From: Bacteroidales bacterium
GTDB lineage: Bacteria; Bacteroidota; Bacteroidia; Bacteroidales; WRGA01
Length of the DNA stretch: 9,162 nt
Direction of reading: 5' to 3'
Assembly: GCA_031279795.1 (NCBI GenBank)
Contig: JAITHZ010000347.1
Coordinates: 1-9,162, forward strand
A program made the position numbers and the translations under genes. A model generated the notes under the pieces. The model was not told the DNA's origin. It saw nothing but the letters and a program-made list of their open reading frames with translations, and did no database searches. Below are positions 1 through 6,493 of this stretch, piece by piece (the stretch's first letter is position 1; each line of letters begins with the position of its first letter).

Positions 1-276
1 CTGATGATATTGGAATTGACAATTCCGGAGAAATTTCTGCTAAAACAGTTGTATACATTTTATTCCAAATGGATTATACCTACTGCCGGATGGCTGATAG
101 CGGGAAACAGACGCGCATATTCCTACTTGCCAGCATCTGTCAGCACATTTATTCAAGGAAAAGAAATGCAGGCTATTATGCAAAAAAACAGATATGTAAA
201 CGTCCACTTTCAGCAAATTACAGGTGGCATTTGTACCTTATATATTGGTGAAAAAAACAGCGATAAAAAATATTAA
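1..276 (+). CDS. ubiE: Menaquinone/ubiquinone C-methyltransferase UbiE (MenG), C-terminal part, cut by window edge
   Basis: The reading frame is open from base 1 to a TAA at 274-276, so this is the 3' end of a gene starting left of the window. The visible ~91 residues match the C-terminal third of the UbiE/MenG family: a KQLYTFYSKWIIP segment, then RAYSYLPASV, a QGKEM segment and the family's closing GICTLYIGEK. The SAM-binding motifs lie upstream and are not visible. The family methylates demethylmenaquinone with S-adenosylmethionine in the cytoplasm, the last step of menaquinone synthesis, which anaerobic Bacteroidota use for fumarate respiration. aroE begins 42 bases downstream on the same strand, a pairing I recall from Bacteroides genomes, so co-transcription is likely. 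The ATG at 4 is internal, not the start. The family call is confident; MenG specificity is inferred from the phylum. Confidence 0.9.
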   Translation: MMILELTIPEKFLLKQLYTFYSKWIIPTAGWLIAGNRRAYSYLPASVSTFIQGKEMQAIMQKNRYVNVHFQQITGGICTLYIGEKNSDKKY

Positions 277-318
277 CAATATATTATTTGCGAACATATA
301 TTAAATTTTTTTTAAACA

Positions 319-1062
319 GTGAAAGCTATTTACGGATTAATCGGTTATCCATTAAGTCATTCTTCTTCAAAAGGATACTTTAATAAAAAATTCAAATCGG
401 AAGGGTTGGATGCAGAATACATCAATTTTGAGATTCCGACGATACGGGAGTTTAATGCATTGATTGCAGCAAATCCGAATCTGCAGGGTATGAACGTCAC
501 AATTCCATATAAAGAGCAGGTAATAAAGTACTTGGACGAGCTGGACGAGGCAACGCAAGAGGTTGGTGCAGTGAACGTAATCAAATTTATTCGTACACAA
601 AATGGGTTGAAACTCAAGGGATACAATTCCGACATTGTCGGTTTTTCGGATTCCATCGAACCGATGCTGAAAGAGTATCATCAAAAAGCGCTGATTCTGG
701 GAAGTGGAGGAGCAGCTAAAGCTATTGCGTACGCATTGCGAAAGTTGGGAGTTACACCAACGTATGTGTCGCGCAAGCCCATGAAAGGGCAACTGGCCTA
801 TTCCGACTTGAACAGAAAAGTCATGCAGGATTACCTGGTAATTGTCAATGCAACCCCAGTAGGCATGTATCCCAAGGTTGATGAAGCTCCAGATATTCCA
901 TATAATGAACTTACTTCCAGACATTTATTATATGACTTACTGTATAATCCAGAAGTAACAAAATTTCTGCAACAAGGTAAAGAAAGGGGAACAATCATAA
1001 AAAACGGATTGGAAATGCTGCTGCTGCAAGCATTCGAGGCTTGGAAAATATGGAAAATATAA
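319..1062 (+). CDS. aroE: Shikimate dehydrogenase (NADP+)
   Basis: Reduces 3-dehydroshikimate to shikimate with NADPH, the fourth step of the chorismate pathway, in the cytoplasm. All family motifs are in order: PLSHSSSKGYF with the substrate-binding S15 and S17, GMNVTIPYKE with catalytic K65, GAVNVI (83-88), GYNSDIVGF with catalytic D105, the dinucleotide-binding GSGGAA at 128-133, NATPVGMYP, YDLLYNPE, and a closing GLEMLLLQAF with conserved Q237. At 247 residues it is shorter than the ~270-residue E. coli enzyme, as is usual for Bacteroidota. The second half of the SxS motif runs into SKGYF instead of SPxxHN, a lineage variant. Start is the GTG at 319; the preceding TAA at 314 in the same register and the correct N-terminus (MKAIYGLIGYPLSHS) leave no alternative. 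It follows ubiE by 42 bases, probably in one operon. Confidence 0.95.
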   Translation: MKAIYGLIGYPLSHSSSKGYFNKKFKSEGLDAEYINFEIPTIREFNALIAANPNLQGMNVTIPYKEQVIKYLDELDEATQEVGAVNVIKFIRTQNGLKLKGYNSDIVGFSDSIEPMLKEYHQKALILGSGGAAKAIAYALRKLGVTPTYVSRKPMKGQLAYSDLNRKVMQDYLVIVNATPVGMYPKVDEAPDIPYNELTSRHLLYDLLYNPEVTKFLQQGKERGTIIKNGLEMLLLQAFEAWKIWKI

Positions 1063-1111
1063 AAACACATATTTACAGAAAAGATAGAAAAATCCACAAA
1101 TCTTAATTTAT

Positions 1112-2008
1112 ATGAAAAAACCGATTTTTATTGCAATAGCCTCAATATTTATCTTGATTGTTGGTGGATTGATTTTTTACTTTTTCCAGACCGTCTACCC
1201 GAAACTGCAAGAACAGGCGGAAATAATCGGAGAAATGAGTGAAATCATGGACGCCCAGAAAGAAAGTCTGGAAGAAAATTACCAGAATCTATTGTCTGAA
1301 TACAGCACATACAAGATTGACAGCCAGAACGATTCATTGCTTTATCTGCTGGATGCCGAAAAAGCGAAAGTCCAACGCTTGCTGGAAGAACTTAGAACGG
1401 TAAAATCGACCAACGCACGCAGAATCAAGGAATTGACGAAGGAACTGGAGACACTGCGCATAGTTATGCGATCGTATGTGGCTCAGATTGATTCGCTGAA
1501 TCAAGCCAACCAAACACTGCGACAACAGAATCGGGAGGTAACGCAAAAATATGCACAGGCCACACAAACCGTTTCCCGTCTCTCGCAGGAAAAAGAGACT
1601 CTGACGGAAAAAGTTGTATTAGCTTCAAAATTAAGCGCTACCGGCATTTCTGTAATTCCTGTAAATAAAAAAGGGAAAACAGAAAAAAAAGTTAAAAATA
1701 TAACACAGATAACTATTTGTTTTACGATTACTAAAAACATTACCGCCGAAACAGGCGAAAAAGCAATTTACGTTCGTATAGCCAAACCCGACGACGATAT
1801 TTTGATAAAAAATCCAGGTAACCTTTTCCGTTATGAAAACAAAAGCATCCCGTTTTCTATCCGTAAAATCGTTGAATATGAAGGAGAAGACTTGCAAACA
1901 TGCGTATACTGGCAAGTAGAAGAATTTCTGTTCAGTGGCAATTACAGAGTTGATATTTTCACTGACGGCAATCTGATTGGAAGCAAGGGTTTTGTCATTG
2001 GAAACTAA
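1112..2008 (+). CDS. Membrane-anchored coiled-coil protein of unknown function
   Basis: I do not recognise a named family. The 298-residue protein has a short basic N-terminus (MKKP), one hydrophobic segment at about residues 4-27, and then a long Glu/Lys/Gln-rich stretch from about 30 to 170 with heptad-like spacing, predicted coiled coil. A linker rich in lysine (KKGKTEKKVK, about 185-196) leads to a C-terminal ~100-residue domain that looks all-beta (alternating ITICFTITKNI, AIYVRIAKP, YRVDIFTDG). By the positive-inside rule the coiled coil and C-terminal domain should be periplasmic. Such proteins in Bacteroidota are often labelled hypothetical or, misleadingly, chromosome-segregation proteins because of the coiled coil. 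It starts 49 bases after aroE on the same strand and may share its transcript. A role in envelope organisation is a guess only. Confidence 0.75.
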   Translation: MKKPIFIAIASIFILIVGGLIFYFFQTVYPKLQEQAEIIGEMSEIMDAQKESLEENYQNLLSEYSTYKIDSQNDSLLYLLDAEKAKVQRLLEELRTVKSTNARRIKELTKELETLRIVMRSYVAQIDSLNQANQTLRQQNREVTQKYAQATQTVSRLSQEKETLTEKVVLASKLSATGISVIPVNKKGKTEKKVKNITQITICFTITKNITAETGEKAIYVRIAKPDDDILIKNPGNLFRYENKSIPFSIRKIVEYEGEDLQTCVYWQVEEFLFSGNYRVDIFTDGNLIGSKGFVIGN

Positions 2009-2043
2009 AGCATAAATGGCGAATTTGCCTCCGCCACTGTCAT

Positions 2044-2184
2044 GCATCAACCAAAACGACAGAAATTGCCCAATTAACCGACGTAAATCATGCCGTGCTG
2101 CATTATTATTTTCTAACGTAAGAAAATTTGTTCAATAAAGTGTTTATGCAGCCCGAACTGTTGCTGGAAGATAGTGACCGGTGA
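2044..2184 (+). pseudogene. Decayed fragment of a second TetR-family regulator gene
   Basis: Bases 2044-2145 align without gaps to 2566-2667 of the intact tetR downstream; I count 10 differences in 102 bases (about 90%). The translation keeps the DNA-binding helix (ASTKTTEIAQLTDVNHAVLH) but carries an in-frame TAA at 2119-2121 where the intact gene has AAA, plus a CGA-to-CTA change just before it. After 2145 the match resumes as PELLLEDSDR against the intact ELTLEEKVR, implying loss of roughly 16 codons, and a TGA closes the frame at 2182. No start codon or N-terminal helix is present; 2032-2043 may match sequence before a second small deletion. It is a partial duplication or a leftover of a paralogous regulator, and is not expected to make protein. 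Confidence 0.8.
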
Positions 2185-2445
2185 TAAGGTGATAACGGAG
2201 CAAATATAATTATACATTGTCTACATCGTATATTATTTTACTGACTGTTTTTTTGCTGCTTTTTTACATTTCTGCAAAGGTAATGTCATTACTCTTTTCT
2301 TTTTATACTGCTCCTTAATTTGCAAAAATTTTACATAATAGTTAATATTTCTAATTTACTTGTCTTCTTGAATCAATAAATCAATGCCCATACATAGAAA
2401 ATAGTTAAATAAATAAAAAAATACACTTGTTATCTGGAAAATGAA
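2185..2445. other. AT-rich intergenic stretch upstream of tetR
   Basis: No open frame of coding character on either strand and no RNA gene that I recognise. It is strongly AT-rich, with runs of T at 2247-2253 and 2260-2265 and of A near 2415-2421. A direct doubling of GGTGATAA sits just before it and overlaps its start (2180-2187 and 2188-2195). A short perfect palindrome occurs at 2280-2292, listed separately. The last part leads into the tetR promoter. Confidence 0.6.
2280..2292. promoter_or_regulatory. 13-bp perfect palindrome, possible operator
   Basis: GTAATG and CATTAC are inverted around a single T. On the minus strand a TACCTTTG (2275-2282), matching the Bacteroidota -7 consensus TAnnTTTG, overlaps its left arm, but no TTTG-type -33 element lies at the right distance. 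The palindrome is about 200 bases before tetR. In such AT-rich DNA it may be chance. Confidence 0.2.
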
Positions 2446-2453
2446 TACTTTTG
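2446..2453 (+). promoter_or_regulatory. Probable -7 element of the tetR-tolC-hlyD promoter
   Basis: TACTTTTG fits the Bacteroidota -7 consensus TAnnTTTG exactly and sits 37 bases before the chosen tetR ATG. An upstream CTTG at 2426-2429 could serve as the -33 element, though the gap of 16 bases is shorter than the usual 19-21. Transcription would then start near 2460, which places the alternative TTG codon at 2467 too close to the 5' end to be the start. Confidence 0.45.
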
Positions 2454-2465
2454 TGACCTGACAAT

Positions 2466-2491
2466 TTTGTTAAATAGCGAAGTTAAACAAA
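2466..2491. promoter_or_regulatory. Imperfect inverted repeat between promoter and tetR start, candidate operator
   Basis: The left arm TTTGTTAAA (2466-2474) and right arm TTAAACAAA (2483-2491) are reverse complements at 8 of 9 positions, separated by 8 bases. The dyad lies just after the predicted -7 element and touches the tetR ATG, where a TetR-family repressor commonly binds to control its own operon. The link to this particular regulator is inferred from position only. Confidence 0.35.
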
Positions 2492-3108
2492 TGAGTGAAC
2501 ACGATACGACAACCGAAAAATCCATTCTGGAAGCAGCCGAACAACTGTTTATGACAAAAGGATTTGCATCAACCAGAACAACAGAGATTGCCCGATTAGC
2601 CGGCGTAAATCATGCCATGTTGCATTATTATTTTCGAACGAAAGAAAATTTGTTCAATAAAGTGTTTGAGGAAAAAATCTGCAGGCTTGCCGAATCGTTT
2701 ATCAGCGCATTTGAGCAGGAATTAACGCTGGAAGAAAAAGTACGGAGAGCTATCGGCTGGCATTTCGATTTTCTGGTTGCCAATCCCAAGTTGCCGATGT
2801 TCATTCTCCGCGAGATTCTGTCGGATGAAGAACGTAAGGCACATGCCAAAAAGTTGTTTCAGCCGCAAATCATAAAATTGCTTGGGAATGTGCAAGATGC
2901 AATTGACGAAGAAGTCCGCAGGGGAAATATTCGCTGGCATTCGGCAATCCACGTTTTATTGAATGCCGTGTCACTCAACGTTTTCGCCATAGTTGCCATG
3001 CAATTGTTGTCCGACAGCGCCAATACGATAACCGGTGACATGGATGCATTTTTGACCGAACGACGGGAAAATAATATTCGCCTGATACTGAACAGTCTGA
3101 AAATTTAG
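2491..3108 (+). CDS. TetR/AcrR-family transcriptional regulator of the efflux operon
   Basis: A 205-residue one-component repressor of usual family length. The N-terminal TetR DNA-binding domain is clear: KSILEAAEQLFMTKGF (10-25), the helix-turn-helix around residues 28-47 (TRTTEIARLAGVNHAMLHYY), and the hallmark YYFRTKENLF that ends it. The C-terminal ~145 residues are helical and variable, as expected for ligand binding and dimerisation; the ligand cannot be read from the sequence. I take the ATG at 2491 instead of the TTG at 2467, because the TTG is only ~14 bases from the -7 element and TetR N-termini are short. It is followed after 40 bases by tolC and hlyD on the same strand, so it most likely represses this operon and itself through the dyad at its start. 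Confidence 0.9.
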   Translation: MSEHDTTTEKSILEAAEQLFMTKGFASTRTTEIARLAGVNHAMLHYYFRTKENLFNKVFEEKICRLAESFISAFEQELTLEEKVRRAIGWHFDFLVANPKLPMFILREILSDEERKAHAKKLFQPQIIKLLGNVQDAIDEEVRRGNIRWHSAIHVLLNAVSLNVFAIVAMQLLSDSANTITGDMDAFLTERRENNIRLILNSLKI

Positions 3109-3148
3109 CTACAGTAAATAACTTAAACGGAGAACACCAACTAAATTT

Positions 3149-4420
3149 ATGAACTTATTTCGAATAACATTTGTATTATTATTGTGTGGCGCAGGAAACA
3201 CCGCGTTTGCTCAATTAACCATAGTGGAATGTCAGCGGAAAGCGCGGGAAAATTATCCACTGATCACACGTTATATGCTGATTGACAAGCTGAAAGCATA
3301 TAGCTTAGACAACGCAGGCAAAGGCTATCTGCCACAGGTTTCGGTATCGGCAAAGGCCGCATACCAGTCGGAAGTGACGGAGATTCCCCTCCAGCTGCCT
3401 GGCATTGAGCTTCCGCATATCAGCAAAGATCAGTATGCAGCAACCATCGACGTGAATCAGACAATATGGGATGGCGGTCTTATCCATGCAAAAAAAGAAT
3501 TGATAAAGACGGGCGCCACAATTGAGCAGTCGCAGTTGGAAGTGGATTTATATGCGATCAAAGAGCGGGTAAATCAGATTTTTTTCGGCATCTTATCGCT
3601 TGACGCCAAACTTGCCCAAACGGAACTGTTGTTGGCTGAACTGCAACGAAATTATGAACGGGTGGATGGATACCGGCAAAACGGGCTGGCTAATCTGGCG
3701 GACCTCGACGTGGTGCGTGTTGAACAGTTGAACGTCAGGCAAACACAAATCCGACTGGCATCCAGCCGAAAAGCCTTTCTGGAAATGCTTTCACTGCTGA
3801 CCGGCAAATCCATATCTGAGCGCGATATATTGCAACACCCTGAAGACGAGGAGGAAGGCGGCATGGATACGTTCAACCGTCCCGAACTGCAATTATTTAA
3901 CGCGCAATTATCCGGTCTGGATGCGCAAAAGCTGGCAATAAAAGCCGGTGCAATGCCGCGAGTCGGCCTGTTTATTACCGGCGGATACGGACGCCCCGGA
4001 TTGAACATGCTCAAGGATGAATTTTCGGGATACTACGTTGGCGGAATACGCATATCGTGGAATTTCAGCAGTTTATATACGAAAAAAAACGATATTCGTT
4101 CGATTGAAATCAACAGGGAAAATATCAACGCTTTGCGGGAAACATTTTTGTTCAACACCCGCCTGCAAGTATCCCGCGAAAACAGCGAAATAACGAAAAA
4201 CCGTGAATTGCTGAGAACAGACGACGAAATCATCGCGCTGCGCAACAGACTGAAACAGGCTACTGAAGCGAAAGTAGCCAATGGTACAGCAACCGTCACC
4301 GACCTGATGCGCGACATTACTGCGGAAGATTTGGCCAGGCAGGACAAAATTCAGCATGAACTTGAATGGCTTTTGGCCGTTTATAATCGTAAATTTATAA
4401 CAAATGAATACGAACAATGA
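3149..4420 (+). CDS. TolC-family outer-membrane efflux protein
   Basis: Outer-membrane channel component of a tripartite exporter. Residues 1-21 are a Sec signal peptide (hydrophobic VLLLCGAG, likely cleavage after A-F-A before QLT). The mature ~400 residues carry two outer-membrane-efflux-protein repeats: one from about 24 to 200, including AYSLDNAGKGYLPQVSVSA and IDVNQTIWDGG, the second from about 235 to 415, including PELQLFNAQL, AGAMPRVGLFITGGYG and the late KVANGTATVTDLMRDI, the usual anchor of the second helical hairpin. These helices form the periplasmic tunnel and the beta strands the trimeric barrel. An AGGAGA-like purine stretch (ACGGAGA, 3127-3133) precedes the ATG at some distance. 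Its TGA overlaps the start of the adaptor gene by ATGA, indicating translational coupling. The transported substrate is unknown. Confidence 0.92.
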   Translation: MNLFRITFVLLLCGAGNTAFAQLTIVECQRKARENYPLITRYMLIDKLKAYSLDNAGKGYLPQVSVSAKAAYQSEVTEIPLQLPGIELPHISKDQYAATIDVNQTIWDGGLIHAKKELIKTGATIEQSQLEVDLYAIKERVNQIFFGILSLDAKLAQTELLLAELQRNYERVDGYRQNGLANLADLDVVRVEQLNVRQTQIRLASSRKAFLEMLSLLTGKSISERDILQHPEDEEEGGMDTFNRPELQLFNAQLSGLDAQKLAIKAGAMPRVGLFITGGYGRPGLNMLKDEFSGYYVGGIRISWNFSSLYTKKNDIRSIEINRENINALRETFLFNTRLQVSRENSEITKNRELLRTDDEIIALRNRLKQATEAKVANGTATVTDLMRDITAEDLARQDKIQHELEWLLAVYNRKFITNEYEQ

Positions 4421-5319
4421 AAACAATGAAAAGACTGATAATAAGTTTAATAGCTGTATTGCTGTTTGCTTGTGGAGACGAAAAAAAACACTCGGACGCA
4501 ACCGGTGTTTTCGAGGCGACCGAAGTGCTCGTATCTGCTGAAGCAACGGGTAAAATTCTGCGACTGGATCTGAACGAAGGCGACGAAATTTCTGCCACTT
4601 TTGAGGCTGGATATATTGATACCACGCAACTGTTCCTGAAAAAAATGCAGCTGCAGGCCAGCTTGAAAGCGCTGCAAAGTCGTAAAACTGACATACCCAA
4701 GCAAATTGCGGCGCTTAACCAGCAAATCGCCTCGCAGAAAAACGAATTGAAACGGTTTGAAAATCTGGCAGCCATGCATGTCGGAAATCAGAAACAGGTA
4801 GACGACATCCGCGCGCAGATCCTTGTGCTGGAAAAACAAGTGGCAGCGCAAACCGAAATGTTGCAAAACACCAACTCCAGCATCTCGGCAGAAAGTTCTG
4901 GACTCGAAATCCAGATTGCTCAACTGAACGACTTGATACACAAGTCAATCATCACCGGAACAATAAACGGCACAGTGCTGGCAAAATACGCCGAAGCCGG
5001 AGAACTCGCCCTACAGGGCAAGCCGCTGTTTAAAGTAGCCGATATGAAAAATATCTACCTTCGCGCTTACATCGAAGCTGGTCAGTTAACACAATTAAAA
5101 CTCGGACAAACAGTTAACGTATATGCCGATTTTGGTGAAAACAACAGCAGGGAATATGCTGGAATCGTTGCTTGGATATCCGATAAAGCGGAATTTACGC
5201 CCAAAACCGTACGCACCCGCAACGAACGGACAAATCTTGTCTATGCCGTAAAAATTGCCATCAAAAACGATGGATACTTGAAAAAGGGAATGTATGGAGA
5301 ATTAAGAATTAGGAATTAA
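4417..5319 (+). CDS. HlyD-family periplasmic adaptor lipoprotein
   Basis: Membrane-fusion subunit linking an inner-membrane transporter to the TolC protein. Residues 1-19 form a lipoprotein signal with lipobox LFAC (lipidated Cys19), so the protein is tethered by lipid. A first lipoyl half lies at about 33-60 (VLVSAEATGKILRLDLNEGD), a helical hairpin with EL/QI heptads at about 70-175, the second lipoyl half at about 180-215 (SIITGTINGTVLAKYAEAGE), then a beta-barrel domain (LGQTVNVYADF, VRTRNERTNLVYAVKI). At 300 residues it matches adaptors that work with ABC-2-type exporters (YbhG type). The ATG at 4417 overlaps the tolC stop; the ATG at 4426 is an equally possible start. The last residues (ELRIRN) and the stop codon are encoded by a 14-bp tandem repeat, and no ATPase or permease gene follows, which is unusual for this arrangement. 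Confidence 0.9.
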   Translation: MKTMKRLIISLIAVLLFACGDEKKHSDATGVFEATEVLVSAEATGKILRLDLNEGDEISATFEAGYIDTTQLFLKKMQLQASLKALQSRKTDIPKQIAALNQQIASQKNELKRFENLAAMHVGNQKQVDDIRAQILVLEKQVAAQTEMLQNTNSSISAESSGLEIQIAQLNDLIHKSIITGTINGTVLAKYAEAGELALQGKPLFKVADMKNIYLRAYIEAGQLTQLKLGQTVNVYADFGENNSREYAGIVAWISDKAEFTPKTVRTRNERTNLVYAVKIAIKNDGYLKKGMYGELRIRN

Positions 5320-5326
5320 GAATTAG
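5299..5326. repeat. Two tandem copies of a 14-bp AT-rich unit at the hlyD stop
   Basis: GAATTAAGAATTAG occurs twice back to back, followed by a further GAATT and then TGTCAATAATTAATATAA. Each unit itself contains two near-identical heptamers (GAATTAA, GAATTAG), so the array is really four degenerate 7-mers plus a partial fifth. It supplies the last codons and the TAA of hlyD and fills most of the 30-base gap to the next gene. Low-complexity repeats of this sort arise by slippage or mark a deletion join. Confidence 0.85.
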
Positions 5327-5349
5327 GAATTGTCAATAATTAATATAAA

Positions 5350-6363
5350 ATGGTAATAATTCTTGGTGCAGGTCCGAGTGGTGTGGCTTGTGGGTATAAA
5401 TTGCAGCGAGCAGGTGTTGAATGTCTGCTAATCGACAAAATGAACTTCCCGCGTGAAAAAATTTGTGGCGGAGGACTGACGCCCAAAGCATACGAGCTGA
5501 TTGATAAACTGTTCGACGGATTGCAATATGAATATCGTTCGATTGGAAAAATAGAAATACGCACAGTCAGAAAATTCATCACCGCATTTTCTCTAAAAAA
5601 AGAAATACGCACTGTGGTACGCAACGTTTTTGATGAAACATTACTTTCTGCTTATCGACAAGCTGGTGGAAAATTTCTTGTAGCCCGAGTCGCCAAAATC
5701 GAAGAAACCGGTGAAAAAATCTGCCTCGTCTTGCACGACGGCACAACGCTCCTGTGCAATACACTGGTAGGAGCTGATGGCGCCAACAGCTTTGTTCGCA
5801 AATACTTACAGCCAGATACTCCTAAAGGTATGCTGGCAATGGAAAAGAAAAACAGCGATAAATCCGTGCCCGACATTCAGGTGTTTTTCGACAGAAGTTA
5901 TACTTGGGGCTACGGGTATGTATTCCCCAATCCACAGGGCAGCGTGGTGGGCTATAGCTTTGAGGGATTGAATATAAGCCGTTTCAACAACGAAATACAT
6001 AAAACAGGACTGAACGATGCTGGTAAACTGAAAGGCGCTTACATTCCGATGTTCGACAAACTGGATTATCCGTTCCGGAAAAATATCCTGCTGACAGGCG
6101 ATGCCGGCGGTTACGTTGATTCAATTTCGGGCGAAGGCCTGTACTATGCACTGAAAACCGGCGAAAATGCTGCAACGGCCATTCTGGAAGACATCTCGTT
6201 TCAGCTTGTAAACAAAGGGATTATCCAAAGAATCCAAAAGCTGATTCGTTATTCACGCATTTTTTACCATCCGGCGTTTCAGAAACTGTTTTTGTTTATC
6301 TGTTCACAAAAATGGCTGAAAAAGAAACTGGAAAAAATTGCCGATTACTATATCGCACGATAG
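5350..6363 (+). CDS. Geranylgeranyl reductase-family FAD-dependent oxidoreductase
   Basis: A 337-residue flavoprotein of the geranylgeranyl-reductase branch of the PHBH fold. The N-terminal Rossmann motif GAGPSG is at 6-11, the acidic residue that ends the second strand is D29, and the branch signature PREKICGGGLTPKA is at 34-47. The second FAD motif GADGANS is at 141-147, and the third, GDAGG, at 250-254, is followed by GEGLYYALKTGE. Members reduce double bonds in isoprenoid chains of archaeal or plant lipids; in Bacteroidota the substrate is generally undetermined, with quinone side chains or other polyprenyl compounds as candidates. The ATG at 5350 leaves only one residue before the first beta strand; no better upstream start exists. 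It lies 30 bases after hlyD on the same strand, so it may be read from the efflux promoter, though the junction is repeat-filled and the link may be accidental. Confidence 0.85.
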   Translation: MVIILGAGPSGVACGYKLQRAGVECLLIDKMNFPREKICGGGLTPKAYELIDKLFDGLQYEYRSIGKIEIRTVRKFITAFSLKKEIRTVVRNVFDETLLSAYRQAGGKFLVARVAKIEETGEKICLVLHDGTTLLCNTLVGADGANSFVRKYLQPDTPKGMLAMEKKNSDKSVPDIQVFFDRSYTWGYGYVFPNPQGSVVGYSFEGLNISRFNNEIHKTGLNDAGKLKGAYIPMFDKLDYPFRKNILLTGDAGGYVDSISGEGLYYALKTGENAATAILEDISFQLVNKGIIQRIQKLIRYSRIFYHPAFQKLFLFICSQKWLKKKLEKIADYYIAR

Positions 6364-6493
6364 CAAGTAATTAGTGATAAACTTGTGAATATTATTTTCG
6401 TAATTTCAAATAATTACTAAAACTTTGCCTCACTGCTGCGGATTTATTTGTAATTATATGATTTATGGACTTTTATATCATCAGTAAAAAAAT

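Noticed and set aside
12..26. Perfect 15-bp palindrome GGAATTGACAATTCC
   Set aside because: It lies inside ubiE and the codons give the expected family residues (ILELTIPEK), so it is most likely coincidental. The resemblance to GGAATTGTCAAT at 5327 is also short and AT-rich.
367..924. 185-residue open frame on the minus strand
   Set aside because: It lies wholly antisense to aroE, whose motifs are all intact, and its translation shows no family features.
2017..2036. TGGCG/CGCCA hairpin after the coiled-coil gene as a terminator
   Set aside because: Only five base pairs with a 10-base loop and no T-tract after it.
2467..2490. TTG at 2467 as the tetR start, adding eight residues
   Set aside because: Too close to the predicted transcription start, a rare start codon, and the extra residues are not typical of TetR N-termini; the ATG at 2491 is preferred.
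6366..6418. AGTAATTA/TAATTACT inverted repeat between the convergent flavoprotein and RHS genes
   Set aside because: Eight AT-only pairs across a ~37-base loop would be a very weak hairpin; the 130-base gap holds nothing else I can support.
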